DNA of 64,000 bases from Pterobdella sp. o SKG-2022 (taxonomy: Eukaryota; Annelida; Clitellata; Hirudinida; Piscicolidae), in the NCBI GenBank assembly GCA_964035795.1, contig OZ038321.1:7848079-7912078 (forward strand). The letters run 5' to 3'. The notes below the pieces were generated by a model that ran no database searches, was not told the DNA's origin, and was given only the letters and a program-made list of their open reading frames with translations. Positions 26,221 through 38,200 of this stretch are shown here, piece by piece (the first letter of the stretch is position 1; every line of letters begins with the position of its first letter). A program made the translations under genes and the position numbers.

Positions 26221-29200
26221 TACAGAAATTGTAGTTGGCGTTGTTGTTTCTACAGTAGTAACTGTTGGCGTAGATTTAGACAACATTTCTGTCGTTGTTG
26301 TCATAATAACAGTTGTTGTTTGCGTTGATGTTGCAATCGTTGTCGAAACTGTTGTAGCTGTAGCCAATGAAGTTGTTGTTACAGAAATTGTAGTTGGCGT
26401 TGTTGTTTCTACAGTAGTAACTGTTGGCGTAGATTTAGACAACATTTCTGTCGTTGTTGTCATAATAACAGTTGTTGTTTGCGTTGATGTTGCAATCGTT
26501 GTCGAAACTGTTGTAGCTGTAGCCAATGAAGTTGTTGTTACAGTTATTGTAGTTGGCGTTGTTGTTTCTACAGTAGTAACTGTTGGCGTAGATTTAGACA
26601 ACATTTCTGTCGTTGTTGTCATAATAACAGTTGTTGTTTGCGTTGATGTTGCAATCGTTGTCGAAACTGTTGTAGCTGTAGCCAATGAAGTTGTTGTTAC
26701 AGAAATTGTAGTTGGCGTTGTTGTTTCTACAGTAGTAACTGTTGGCGTAGATTTAGACAACATTTCTGTCGTTGTTGTCATAATAACAGTTGTTGTTTGC
26801 GTTGATGTTGCAATCGTTGTCGAAACTGTTGTAGCTGTAGCCAATGAAGTTGTTGTTACAGTTATTGTAGTTGGCGTTATTGTTTCTACAGTAGTAACTG
26901 TTGGCGTAGATTTAGACAACATTTCTGTCTTTGTTGTCATAATAACAGTTGTTGTTTGCGTTGATGTTGCAATCGTTGTCGAAACTGTTGTAGCTGTAGC
27001 CAATGAAGTTGTTGTTACAGAAATTGTAGTTGGCGTTGTTGTTTCTACAGTAGTAACTGTTGGCGTAGATTTAGACAACATTTCTGTCGTTGTTGTCATA
27101 ATAACAGTTGTTGTTTGCGTTGATGTTGCAATCGTTGTCGAAACTGTTGTAGCTGTAGCCAATGAAGTTGTTGTTACAGAAATTGTAGTTGGCGTTGTTG
27201 TTTCTACAGTAGTAACTGTTGGCGTAGATTTAGACAACATTTCTGTCGTTGTTGTCATAATAACAGTTGTTGTTTGCGTTGATGTTGCAATCGTTGTCGA
27301 AACTGTTGTAGCTGTAGCCAATGAAGTTGTTGTTACAGAAATTGTAGTTGGCGTTGTTGTTTCTACAGTAGTAACTGTTGGCGTAGATTTAGACAACATT
27401 TCTGTCGTTGTTGTCATAATAACAGTTGTTGTTTGCGTTGATGTTGCAATCGTTGTCGAAACTGTTGTAGCTGTAGCCAATGAAGTTGTTGTTACAGTTA
27501 TTGTAGTTGGCGTTATTGTTTCTACAGTAGTAACTGTTGGCGTAGATTTAGACAACATTTCTGACTTTGTTGTCATAATAACAGTTGTTGTTTGCGTTGA
27601 TAATGCATTCGTTGTCGAAACTGTTGTAGCTGTAGCCAATGAAGTTGTTGTTACAGAAATTGTAGTTGGCGTTGTTGTTTCTACAGTAGTAACTGTTGGC
27701 GTAGATTTAGACAACATTTCTGTCGTTGTTGTCATAATAACAGTTGTTGTTTGCGTTGATGTTGCAATCGTTGTCGAAACTGTTGTAGCTGTAGCCAATG
27801 AAGTTGTTGTTACAGTTATTGTAGTTGGCGTTATTGTTTCTACAGTAGTAACTGTTGGCGTAGATTTAGACAACATTTCTGACTTTGTTGTCATAATAAC
27901 AGTTGTTGTTTGCGTTGATAATGCATTCGTTGTCGAAACTGTTGTAGCTGTAGCCAATGAAGTTGTTGTTACAGAAATTGTAGTTGGCGTTGTTGTTTCT
28001 ACAGTAGTAACTGTTGGCGTAGATTTAGACAACATTTCTGTCGTTGTTGTCATAATAACAGTTGTTGTTTGCGTTGATGTTGCAATCGTTGTCGAAACTG
28101 TTGTAGCTGTAGCCAATGAAGTTGTTGTTACAGAAATTGTAGTTGGCGTTGTTGTTTCTACAGTAGTAACTGTTGGCGTAGATTTAGACAACATTTCTGT
28201 CGTTGTTGTCATAATAACAGTTGTTGTTTGCGTTGATGTTGCAATCGTTGTCGAAACTGTTGTAGCTGTAGCCAATGAAGTTGTTGTTACAGTTATTGTA
28301 GTTGGCGTTATTGTTTCTACAGTAGTAACTGTTGGCGTAGATTTAGACAACATTTCTGTCTTTGTTGTCATAATAACAGTTGTTGTTTGCGTTGATAATG
28401 CATTCGTTGTCGAAACTGTTGTAGCTGTAGCCAATGAAGTTGTTGTTACAGTTATTGTAGTTGGCGTTGTTGTTTCTACAGTAGTAACTGTTGGCGTAGA
28501 TTTAGACAACATTTCTGTCGTTGTTGTCATAATAACAGTTGTTGTTTGCGTTGATGTTGCAATCGTTGTCGAAACTGTTGTAGCTGTAGCCAATGAAGTT
28601 GTTGTTACAGAAATTGTAGTTGGCGTTGTTGTTTCTACAGTAGTAACTGTTGGCGTAGATTTAGACAACATTTCTGTCGTTGTTGTCATAATAACAGTTG
28701 TTGTTTGCGTTGATGTTGCAATCGTTGTCGAAACTGTTGTAGCTGTAGCCAATGAAGTTGTTGTTACAGTTATTGTAGTTGGCGTTGATGTTTCTACAGT
28801 AGTAACTGTTGGCGTAGATTTAGACAACATTTCTGTCGTTGTTGTCATAATAACAGTTGTTGTTTGCGTTGATGTTGCAATCGTTGTCGAAACTGTTGTA
28901 GCTGTAGCCAATGAAGTTGTTGTTACAGTTATTGTAGTTGGCGTTGTTGTTTCTACAGTAGTAACTGTTGGCGTAGATTTAGACAACATTTCTGTCGTTG
29001 TTGTCATAATAACAGTTGTTGTTTGCGTTGATGTTGCAATCGTTGTCGAAACTGTTGTAGCTGTAGCCAATGAAGTTGTTGTTACAGTTATTGTAGTTGG
29101 CGTTGTTGTTTCTACAGTAGTAACTGTTGGCGTAGATTTAGACAACATTTCTGTCGTTGTTGTCATAATAACAGTTGTTGTTTGCGTTGATGTTGCAATC

Positions 29201-32200
29201 GTTGTCGAAACTGTTGTAGCTGTAGCCAATGAAGTTGTTGTTACAGTTATTGTAGTTGGCGTTGTTGTTTCTACAGTAGTAACTGTTGGCGTAGATTTAG
29301 ACAACATTTCTGTCGTTGTTGTCATAATAACAGTTGTTGTTTGCGTTGATGTTGCAATCGTTGTCGAAACTGTTGTAGCTGTAGCCAATGAAGTTGTTGT
29401 TACAGTTATTGTAGTTGGTGTTGTTGTTTCTACAGTAGTAACTGTTGGCGTAGATTTAGACAACATTTCTGTCGTTGTTGTCATAATAACAGTTGTTGTT
29501 TGCGTTGATGTTGCAATCGTTGTCGAAACTGTTGTAGCTGTAGCCAATGAAGTTGTTGTTACAGTTATTGTAGTTGGCGTTGTTGTTTCTACAGTAGTAA
29601 CTGTTGGCGTAGATTTAGACAACATTTCTGTCGTTGTTGTCATAATAACAGTTGTTGTTTGCGTTGATGTTGCAATCGTTGTCGAAACTGTTGTAGCTGT
29701 AGCCAATGAAGTTGTTGTTACAGTTATTGTAGTTGGCGTTGTTGTTTCTACAGTAGTAACTGTTGGCGTAGATTTAGACAACATTTCTGTCGTTGTTCTC
29801 ATAATAACAGTTGTTGTTTGCGTTGATGTTGCAATCGTTGTCGGAACTGTTGTAGCTGTAGCCAATGAAGTTGTTGTTACAGTTATTGTAGTTGGCGTTG
29901 TTGTTTCTACAGTAGTAACTTTTGGCGTAGATTTAGACAACATTTCTGTCGTTGTTGTCATAATAACAGTTGTTGTTTGCGTTGATGTTGCAATCGTTGT
30001 CGAAACTGTTGTAGCTGTAGCCAATGAAGTTGTTGTTACAGTTATTGTAGTTGGCGTTGTTGTTTCTACAGTAGTAACTGTTGGCGTAGATTTAGACAAC
30101 ATTTCTGTCGTTGTTGTCATAATAACAGTTGTTGTTTGCGTTGATGTTGCAATCGTTGTCGAAACTGTTGTAGCTGTAGCCAATGAAGTTGTTGTTACAG
30201 TTATTGTAGTTGGCGTTGTTGTTTCTACAGTAGTAACTGTTGGCGTAGATTTAGACAACATTTCTGTCGTTGTTGTCATAATAACAGTTGTTGTTTGCGT
30301 TGATGTTGCAATCGTTGTCGAAACTGTTGTAGCTGTAGCCAATGAAGTTGTTGTTACAGTTATTGTAGTTGGCGTTGTTGTTTCTACAGTAGTAACTGTT
30401 GGCGTAGATTTAGACAACATTTCTGTCGTTGTTGTCATAATAACAGCTGTTGTTTGCGTTGATGTTGCAATCGTTGTCGAAACTGTTGTAGCTGTAGCCA
30501 ATGAAGTTGTTGTTACAGATATTGTAGTTGGCGTTGTTGTTTCTACAGTAGTAACTGTTGGCGTAGATTTAGACAACATTTCTGTCGTTGTTGTCATAAT
30601 AACAGTTGTTGTTTGCGTTGATGTTGCAATCGTTGTCGGAACTGTTGTAGCTGTAGCCAATGAAGTTGTTGTTACAGTTATTGTAGTTGGCGTTGTTGTT
30701 TCTACAGTAGTAACTGTTGGCGTAGATTTAGACAACATTTCTGTCGTTGTTGTCATAATAACAGTTGTTGTTTGCGTTGATGTTGCAATCGTTGTCGAAA
30801 CTGTTGTAGCTGTAGCCAATGAAGTTGTTGTTACAGAAATTGTAGTTGGCGTTGTTGTTTCTACAGTAGTAACTGTTGGCGTAGATTTAGACAACATTTC
30901 TGTCGTTGTTGTCATAATAACAGTTGTTGTTTGCGTTGATGTTGCAATCGTTGTCGGAACTGTTGTAGCTGTAGCCAATGAAGTTGTTGTTACAGTTATT
31001 GTAGTTGGCGTTGTTGTTTCTACAGTAGTAACTGTTGGCGTAGATTTAGACAACATTTCTGTCGTTGTTGTCATAATAACAGTTGTTGTTTGCGTTGATG
31101 TTGCAATCGTTGTCGAAACTGTTGTAGCTGTAGCCAATGAAGTTGTTGTTACAGTTATTGTAGTTGGCGTTGTTGTTTCTACAGTAGTAACTGTTGGCGT
31201 AGATTTAGACAACATTTCTGTCGTTGTTGTCATAATAACAGTTGTTGTTTGCGTTGATGTTGCAATCGTTGTCGAAACTGTTGTAGCTGTAGCCAATGAA
31301 GTTGTTGTTACAGTTATTGTAGTTGGCGTTGTTGTTTCTACAGTAGTAACTGTTGGCGTAGATTTAGACAACATTTCTGTCGTTGTTGTCATAATAACAG
31401 TTGTTGTTTGCGTTGATGTTGCAATCGTTGTCGAAACTGTTGTAGCTGTAGCCAATGAAGTTGTTGTTACAGTTATTGTAGTTGGCGTTGTTGTTTCTAC
31501 AGTAGTAACTGTTGGCGTAGATTTAGACAACATTTCTGTCGTTGTTGTCATAATAACAGTTGTTGTTTGCGTTGATGTTGCAATCGTTGTCGAAACTGTT
31601 GTAGCTGTAGCCAATGAAGTTGTTGTTACAGTTATTGTAGTTGGCGTTGTTGTTTCTACAGTAGTAACTGTTGGCGTAGATTTAGACAACATTTCTGTCG
31701 TTGTTGTCATAATAACAGTTGTTGTTTGCGTTGATGTTGCAATCGTTGTCGAAACTGTTGTAGCTGTAGCCAATGAAGTTGTTGTTACAGTTATTGTAGT
31801 TGGCGTTGTTGTTTCTACAGTAGTAACTGTTGGCGTAGATTTAGACAACATTTCTGTCGTTGTTGTCATAATAACAGTTGTTGTTTGCGTTGATGTTGCA
31901 ATCGTTGTCGAAACTGTTGTAGCTGTAGCCAATGAAGTTGTTGTTACAGTTATTGTAGTTGGCGTTGTTGTTTCTACAGTAGTAACTGTTGGCGTAGATT
32001 TAGACAACATTTCTGTCGTTGTTGTCATAATAACAGTTGTTGTTTGCGTTGATGTTGCAATCGTTGTCGAAACTGTTGTAGCTGTAGCCAATGAAGTTGT
32101 TGTTACAGTTATTGTAGTTGGCGTTGTTGTTTCTACAGTAGTAACTGTTGGCGTAGATTTAGACAACATTTCTGTCGTTGTTGTCATAATAACAGTTGTT

Positions 32201-35200
32201 GTTTGCGTTGATGTTGCAATCGTTGTCGAAACTGTTGTAGCTGTAGCCAATGAAGTTGTTGTTACAGTTATTGTAGTTGGCGTTGTTGTTTCTACAGTAG
32301 TAACTGTTGGCGTAGATTTAGACAACATTTCTGTCGTTGTTGTCATAATAACAGTTGTTGTTTGCGTTGATGTTGCAATCGTTGTCGAAACTGTTGTAGC
32401 TGTAGCCAATGAAGTTGTTGTTACAGTTATTGTAGTTGGCGTTGTTGTTTCTACAGTAGTAACTGTTGGCGTAGATTTAGACAACATTTCTGTCGTTGTT
32501 GTCATAATAACAGTTGTTGTTTGCGTTGATGTTGCAATCGTTGTCGAAACTGTTGTAGCTGTAGCCAATGAAGTTGTTGTTACAGTTATTGTAGTTGGCG
32601 TTGTTGTTTCTACAGTAGTAACTGTTGGCGTAGATTTAGACAACATTTCTGTCGTTGTTGTCATAATAACAGTTGTTGTTTGCGTTGATGTTGCAATCGT
32701 TGTCGAAACTGTTGTAGCTGTAGCCAATGAAGTTGTTGTTACAGTTATTGTAGTTGGCGTTGTTGTTTCTACAGTAGTAACTGTTGGCGTAGATTTAGAC
32801 AACATTTCTGTCGTTGTTGTCATAATAACAGTTGTTGTTTGCGTTGATGTTGCAATCGTTGTCGAAACTGTTGTAGCTGTAGCCAATGAAGTTGTTGTTA
32901 CAGTTATTGTAGTTGGCGTTGTTGTTTCTACAGTAGTAACTGTTGGCGTAGATTTAGACAACATTTCTGTCGTTGTTGTCATAATAACAGTTGTTGTTTG
33001 CGTTGATGTTGCAATCGTTGTCGAAACTGTTGTAGCTGTAGCCAATGAAGTTGTTGTTACAGTTATTGTAGTTGGCGTTGTTGTTTCTACAGTAGTAACT
33101 GTTGGCGTAGATTTAGACAACATTTCTGTCGTTGTTGTCATAATAACAGTTGTTGTTTGCGTTGATGTTGCAATCGTTGTCGAAACTGTTGTAGCTGTAG
33201 CCAATGAAGTTGTTGTTACAGAAATTGTAGTTGGCGTTGTTGTTTCTACAGTAGTAACTGTTGGCGTAGATTTAAACAACATTTCTGTCGTTGTTGTCAT
33301 AATAACAGTTGTTGTTTGCGTTGATGTTGCAATCGTTGTCGAAACTGTTGTAGCTGTAGCCAATGAAGTTGTTGTTACAGTTATTGTAGTTGGCGTTGTT
33401 GTTTCTACAGTAGTAACTGTTGGCGTAGATTTAGACAACATTTCTGTCGTTGTTGTCATAATAACAGTTGTTGTTTGCGTTGATGTTGCAATCGTTGTCG
33501 AAACTGTTGTAGCTGTAGCCAATGAAGTTGTTGTTACAGTTATTGTAGTTGGCGTTATTGTTTCTACAGTAGTAACTGTTGGCGTAGATTTAGACAACAT
33601 TTCTGTCGTTGTTGTCATAATAACAGTTGTTGTTTGCGTTGATGTTGCAATCGTTGTCGAAACTGTTGTAGCTGTAGCCAATGAAGTTGTTGTTACAGTT
33701 ATTGTAGTTGGCGTTGTTGTTTCTACAGTAGTAACTGTTGGCGTAGATTTAGACAACATTTCTGTCGTTGTTGTCATAATAACAGTTGTTGTTTGCGTTG
33801 ATGTTGCAATCGTTGTCGAAACTGTTGTAGCTGTAGCCAATGAAGTTGTTGTTACAGTTATTGTAGTTGGCGTTGTTGTTTCTACAGTAGTAACTGTTGG
33901 CGTAGATTTAGACAACATTTCTGTCCTTGTTGTCATAATAACAGTTGTTGTTTGCGTTGATGTTGCAATCGTTGTCGAAACTGTTGTAGCTGTAGCCAAT
34001 GAAGTTGTTGTTACAGTTATTGTAGTTGGCGTTATTGTTTCTACAGTAGTAACTGTTGGCGTAGATTTAGACAACATTTCTGTCGTTGTTGTCATAATAA
34101 CAGTTGTTGTTTGCGTTGATGTTGCAATCGTTGTCGAAACTGTTGTAGCTGTAGCCAATGAAGTTGTTGTTACAGAAATTGTAGTTGGCGTTGTTGTTTC
34201 TACAGTAGTAACTGTTGGCGTAGATTTAGACAACATTTCTGTCGTTGTTGTCATAATAACAGTTGTTGTTTGCGTTGATGTTGCAATCGTTGTCGAAACT
34301 GTTGTAGCTGTAGCCAATGAAGTTGTTGTTACAGTTATTGTAGTTGGCGTTGTTGTTTCTACAGTAGTAACTGTTGGCGTAGATTTAGACAACATTTCTG
34401 TCGTTGTTGTCATAATAACAGTTGTTGTTTGCGTTGATGTTGCAATCGTTGTCGAAACTGTTGTAGCTGTAGCCAATGAAGTTGTTGTTACAGTTATTGT
34501 AGTTGGCGTTGTTGTTTCTACAGTAGTAACTGTTGGCGTAGATTTAGACAACATTTCTGTCGTTGTTGTCATAATAACAGTTGTTGTTTGCGTTGATGTT
34601 GCAATCGTTGTCGAAACTGTTGTAGCTGTAGCCAATGAAGTTGTTGTTACAGAAATTGTAGTTGGCGTTGTTGTTTCTACAGTAGTAACTGTTGGCGTAG
34701 ATTTAAACAACATTTCTGTCGTTGTTGTCATAATAACAGTTGTTGTTTGCGTTGATGTTGCAATCGTTGTCGAAACTGTTGTAGCTGTAGCCAATGAAGT
34801 TGTTGTTACAGTTATTGTAGTTGGCGTTGTTGTTTCTACAGTAGTAACTGTTGGCGTAGATTTAGACAACATTTCTGTCGTTGTTGTCATAATAACAGTT
34901 GTTGTTTGCGTTGATGTTGCAATCGTTGTCGAAACTGTTGTAGCTGTAGCCAATGAAGTTGTTGTTACAGAAATTGTAGTTGGCGTTGTTGTTTCTACAG
35001 TAGTAACTGTTGGCGTAGATTTAGACAACATTTCTGTCGTTGTTGTCATAATAACAGTTGTTGTTTGCGTTGATGTTGCAATCGTTGTCGAAACTGTTGT
35101 AGCTGTAGCCAATGAAGTTGTTGTTACAGAAATTGTAGTTGGCGTTGTTGTTTCTACAGTAGTAACTGTTGGCGTAGATTTAAACAACATTTCTGTCGTT

Positions 35201-38200
35201 GTTGTCATAATAACAGTTGTTGTTTGCGTTGATGTTGCAATCGTTGTCGAAACTGTTGTAGCTGTAGCCAATGAAGTTGTTGTTACAGTTATTGTAGTTG
35301 GCGTTGTTGTTTCTACAGTAGTAACTGTTGGCGTAGATTTAGACAACATTTCTGTCGTTGTTGTCATAATAACAGTTGTTGTTTGCGTTGATGTTGCAAT
35401 CGTTGTCGAAACTGTTGTAGCTGTAGCCAATGAAGTTGTTGTTACAGTTATTGTAGTTGGCGTTGTTGTTTCTACAGTAGTAACTGTTGGCGTAGATTTA
35501 GACAACATTTCTATCGTTGTTGTCATAATAACAGTTGTTGTTTGCGTTGATGTTGCAATCGTTGTCGAAACTGTTGTAGCTGTAGCCAATGAAGTTGTTG
35601 TTACAGAAATTGTAGTTGGCGTTGTTGTTTCTACAGTAGTAACTGTTGGCGTAGATTTAGACAACATTTCTGTCGTTGTTGTCATAATAACAGTTGTTGT
35701 TTGCGTTGATGTTGCAATCGTTGTCGAAACTGTTGTAGCTGTAGCCAATGAAGTTGTTGTTACAGTTATTGTAGTTGGCGTTGTTGTTTCTACAGTAGTA
35801 ACTGTTGGCGTAGATATAGACAACATTTCTGTCGTTGTTGTCATAATAACAGTTGTTGTTTGCGTTGATGTTGCAATCGTTGTCGAAACTGTTGTAGCTG
35901 TAGCCAATGAAGTTGTTCTTACAGTTATTGTAGTTGGCGTTATTGTTTCTACAGTAGTAACTGTTGGCGTAGATTTAGACAACATTTCTGTCGTTGTTGA
36001 CATAATAACAGTTGTTGTTTGCGTTGATGTTGCAATCGTTGTCGAAACTGTTGTAGCTGTAGCCAATGAAGTTGTTGTTACAGTTATTGTAGTTGGCGTT
36101 GTTGTTTCTACAGTAGTAACTGTTGGCGTAGATATAGACAACATTTCTGTCGTTGTTGTCATAATAACAGTTGTTGTTTGCGTTGATGTTGCAATCGTTG
36201 TCGAAACTGTTGTAGCTGTAGCCAATGAAGTTGTTGATACAGAAATTGTAGTTGGCGTTGTTGTTTCTACAGTAGTAACTGTTGGCGTAGATTTAGACAA
36301 CATTTCTGTCGTTGTTGTCATAATAACAGTTGTTGTTTGCGTTGATGTTGCAATCGTTGTCGAAACTGTTGTAGCTGTAGCCAATGAAGTTGTTGTTACA
36401 GTTATTGTAGTTGGCGTTGTTGTTTCTACAGTAGTAACTGTTGGCGTAGATTTAGACAACATTTCTGTCGTTGTTGTCATAATAACAGTTGTTGTTTGCG
36501 TTGATGTTGCAATCGTTGTCGAAACTGTTGTAGCTGTAGCCAATGAAGTTGTTGTTACAGAAATTGTAGTTGGCGTTGTTGTTTCTACAGTAGTAACTGT
36601 TGGCGTAGATTTAGACAAAATTTCTGTCGTTGTTGTCATAATAACAGTTGTTGTTTGCGTTGATGTTGCAATCGTTGTCGAAACTGTTGTAGCTGTAGCC
36701 AATGAAGTTGTTGTTACAGTTATTGTAGTTGGCGTTGTTGTTTCTACAGTAGTAACTGTTGGCGTAGATTTAGACAACATTTCTGTCGTTGTTGTCCTAA
36801 TAACAGTTGTTGTTTGCGTTGATGTTGCAATCGTTGTCGAAACTGTTGTAGCTGTAGCCAATGAAGTTGTTGTTACAGTTATTGTAGTTGGCGTTGTTGT
36901 TTCTACAGTAGTAACTGTTGGCGTAGATTTAGACAACATTTCTATCGTTGTTGTCATAATAACAGTTGTTGTTTGCGTTGATGTTGCAATCGTTGTCGAA
37001 ACTGTTGTAGCTGTAGCCAATGAAGTTGTTGTTACAGTTATTGTAGTTGGCGTTGTTGTTTCTACAGTAGTAACTGTTGGCGTAGATTTAGACAAAATTT
37101 CTGTCGTTGTTGTCATAATAACAGTTGTTGTTTGCGTTGATGTTGCAATCGTTGTCGAAACTGTTGTAGCTGTAGCCAATGAAGTTGTTGTTACAGTTAT
37201 TGTAGTTGGCATTGTTGTTTCTACAGTAGTAACTGTTGGCGTAGATTTAGACAACATTTCTGTCGTTGTTGTCATAATAACAGTTGTTGTTTGCGTTGAT
37301 GTTGCAATCGTTGTCGAAACTGTTGTAGCTGTAGCCAATGAAGTTGTTGTTACAGTTATTGTAGTTGGCGTTATTGTTTCTACAGTAGTAACTGTTGGCG
37401 TAGATTTAGACAACATTTCTGACTTTGTTGTCATAATAACAGTTGTTGTTTGCGTTGATAATGCATTCGTTGTCGAAACTGTTGTAGCTGTAGCCAATGA
37501 AGTTGTTGTTACAGAAATTGTAGTTGGCGTTGTTGTTTCTACAGTAGTAACTGTTGGCGTAGATTTAGACAACATTTCTGTCGTTGTTGTCATAATAACA
37601 GTTGTTGTTTGCGTTGATGTTGCAATCGTTGTCGAAACTGTTGTAGCTGTAGCCAATGAAGTTGTTCTTACAGTTATTGTAGTTGGCGTTATTGTTTCTA
37701 CAGTAGTAACTGTTGGCGTAGATTTAGACAACATTTCTGTCGTTGTTGTCCTAATAACAGTTGTTGTTTGCGTTGATGTTGCAATCGTTGTCGAAACTGT
37801 TGTAGCTGTAGCCAATGAAGTTGTTGTTACAGTTATTGTAGTTGGCGTTGTTGTTTCTACAGTAGTAACTGTTGGCGTAGATTTAGACAACATTTCTATC
37901 GTTGTTGTCATAATAACAGTTGTTGTTTGCGTTGATGTTGCAATCGTTGTCGAAACTGTTGTAGCTGTAGCCAATGAAGTTGTTGTTACAGTTATTGTAG
38001 TTGGCGTTGTTGTTTCTACAGTAGTAACTGTTGGCGTAGATTTAGACAAAATTTCTGTCGTTGTTGTCATAATAACAGTTGTTGTTTGCGTTGATGTTGC
38101 AATCGTTGTCGAAACTGTTGTAGCTGTAGCCAATGAAGTTGTTGTTACAGTTATTGTAGTTGGCATTGTTGTTTCTACAGTAGTAACTGTTGGCGTAGAT

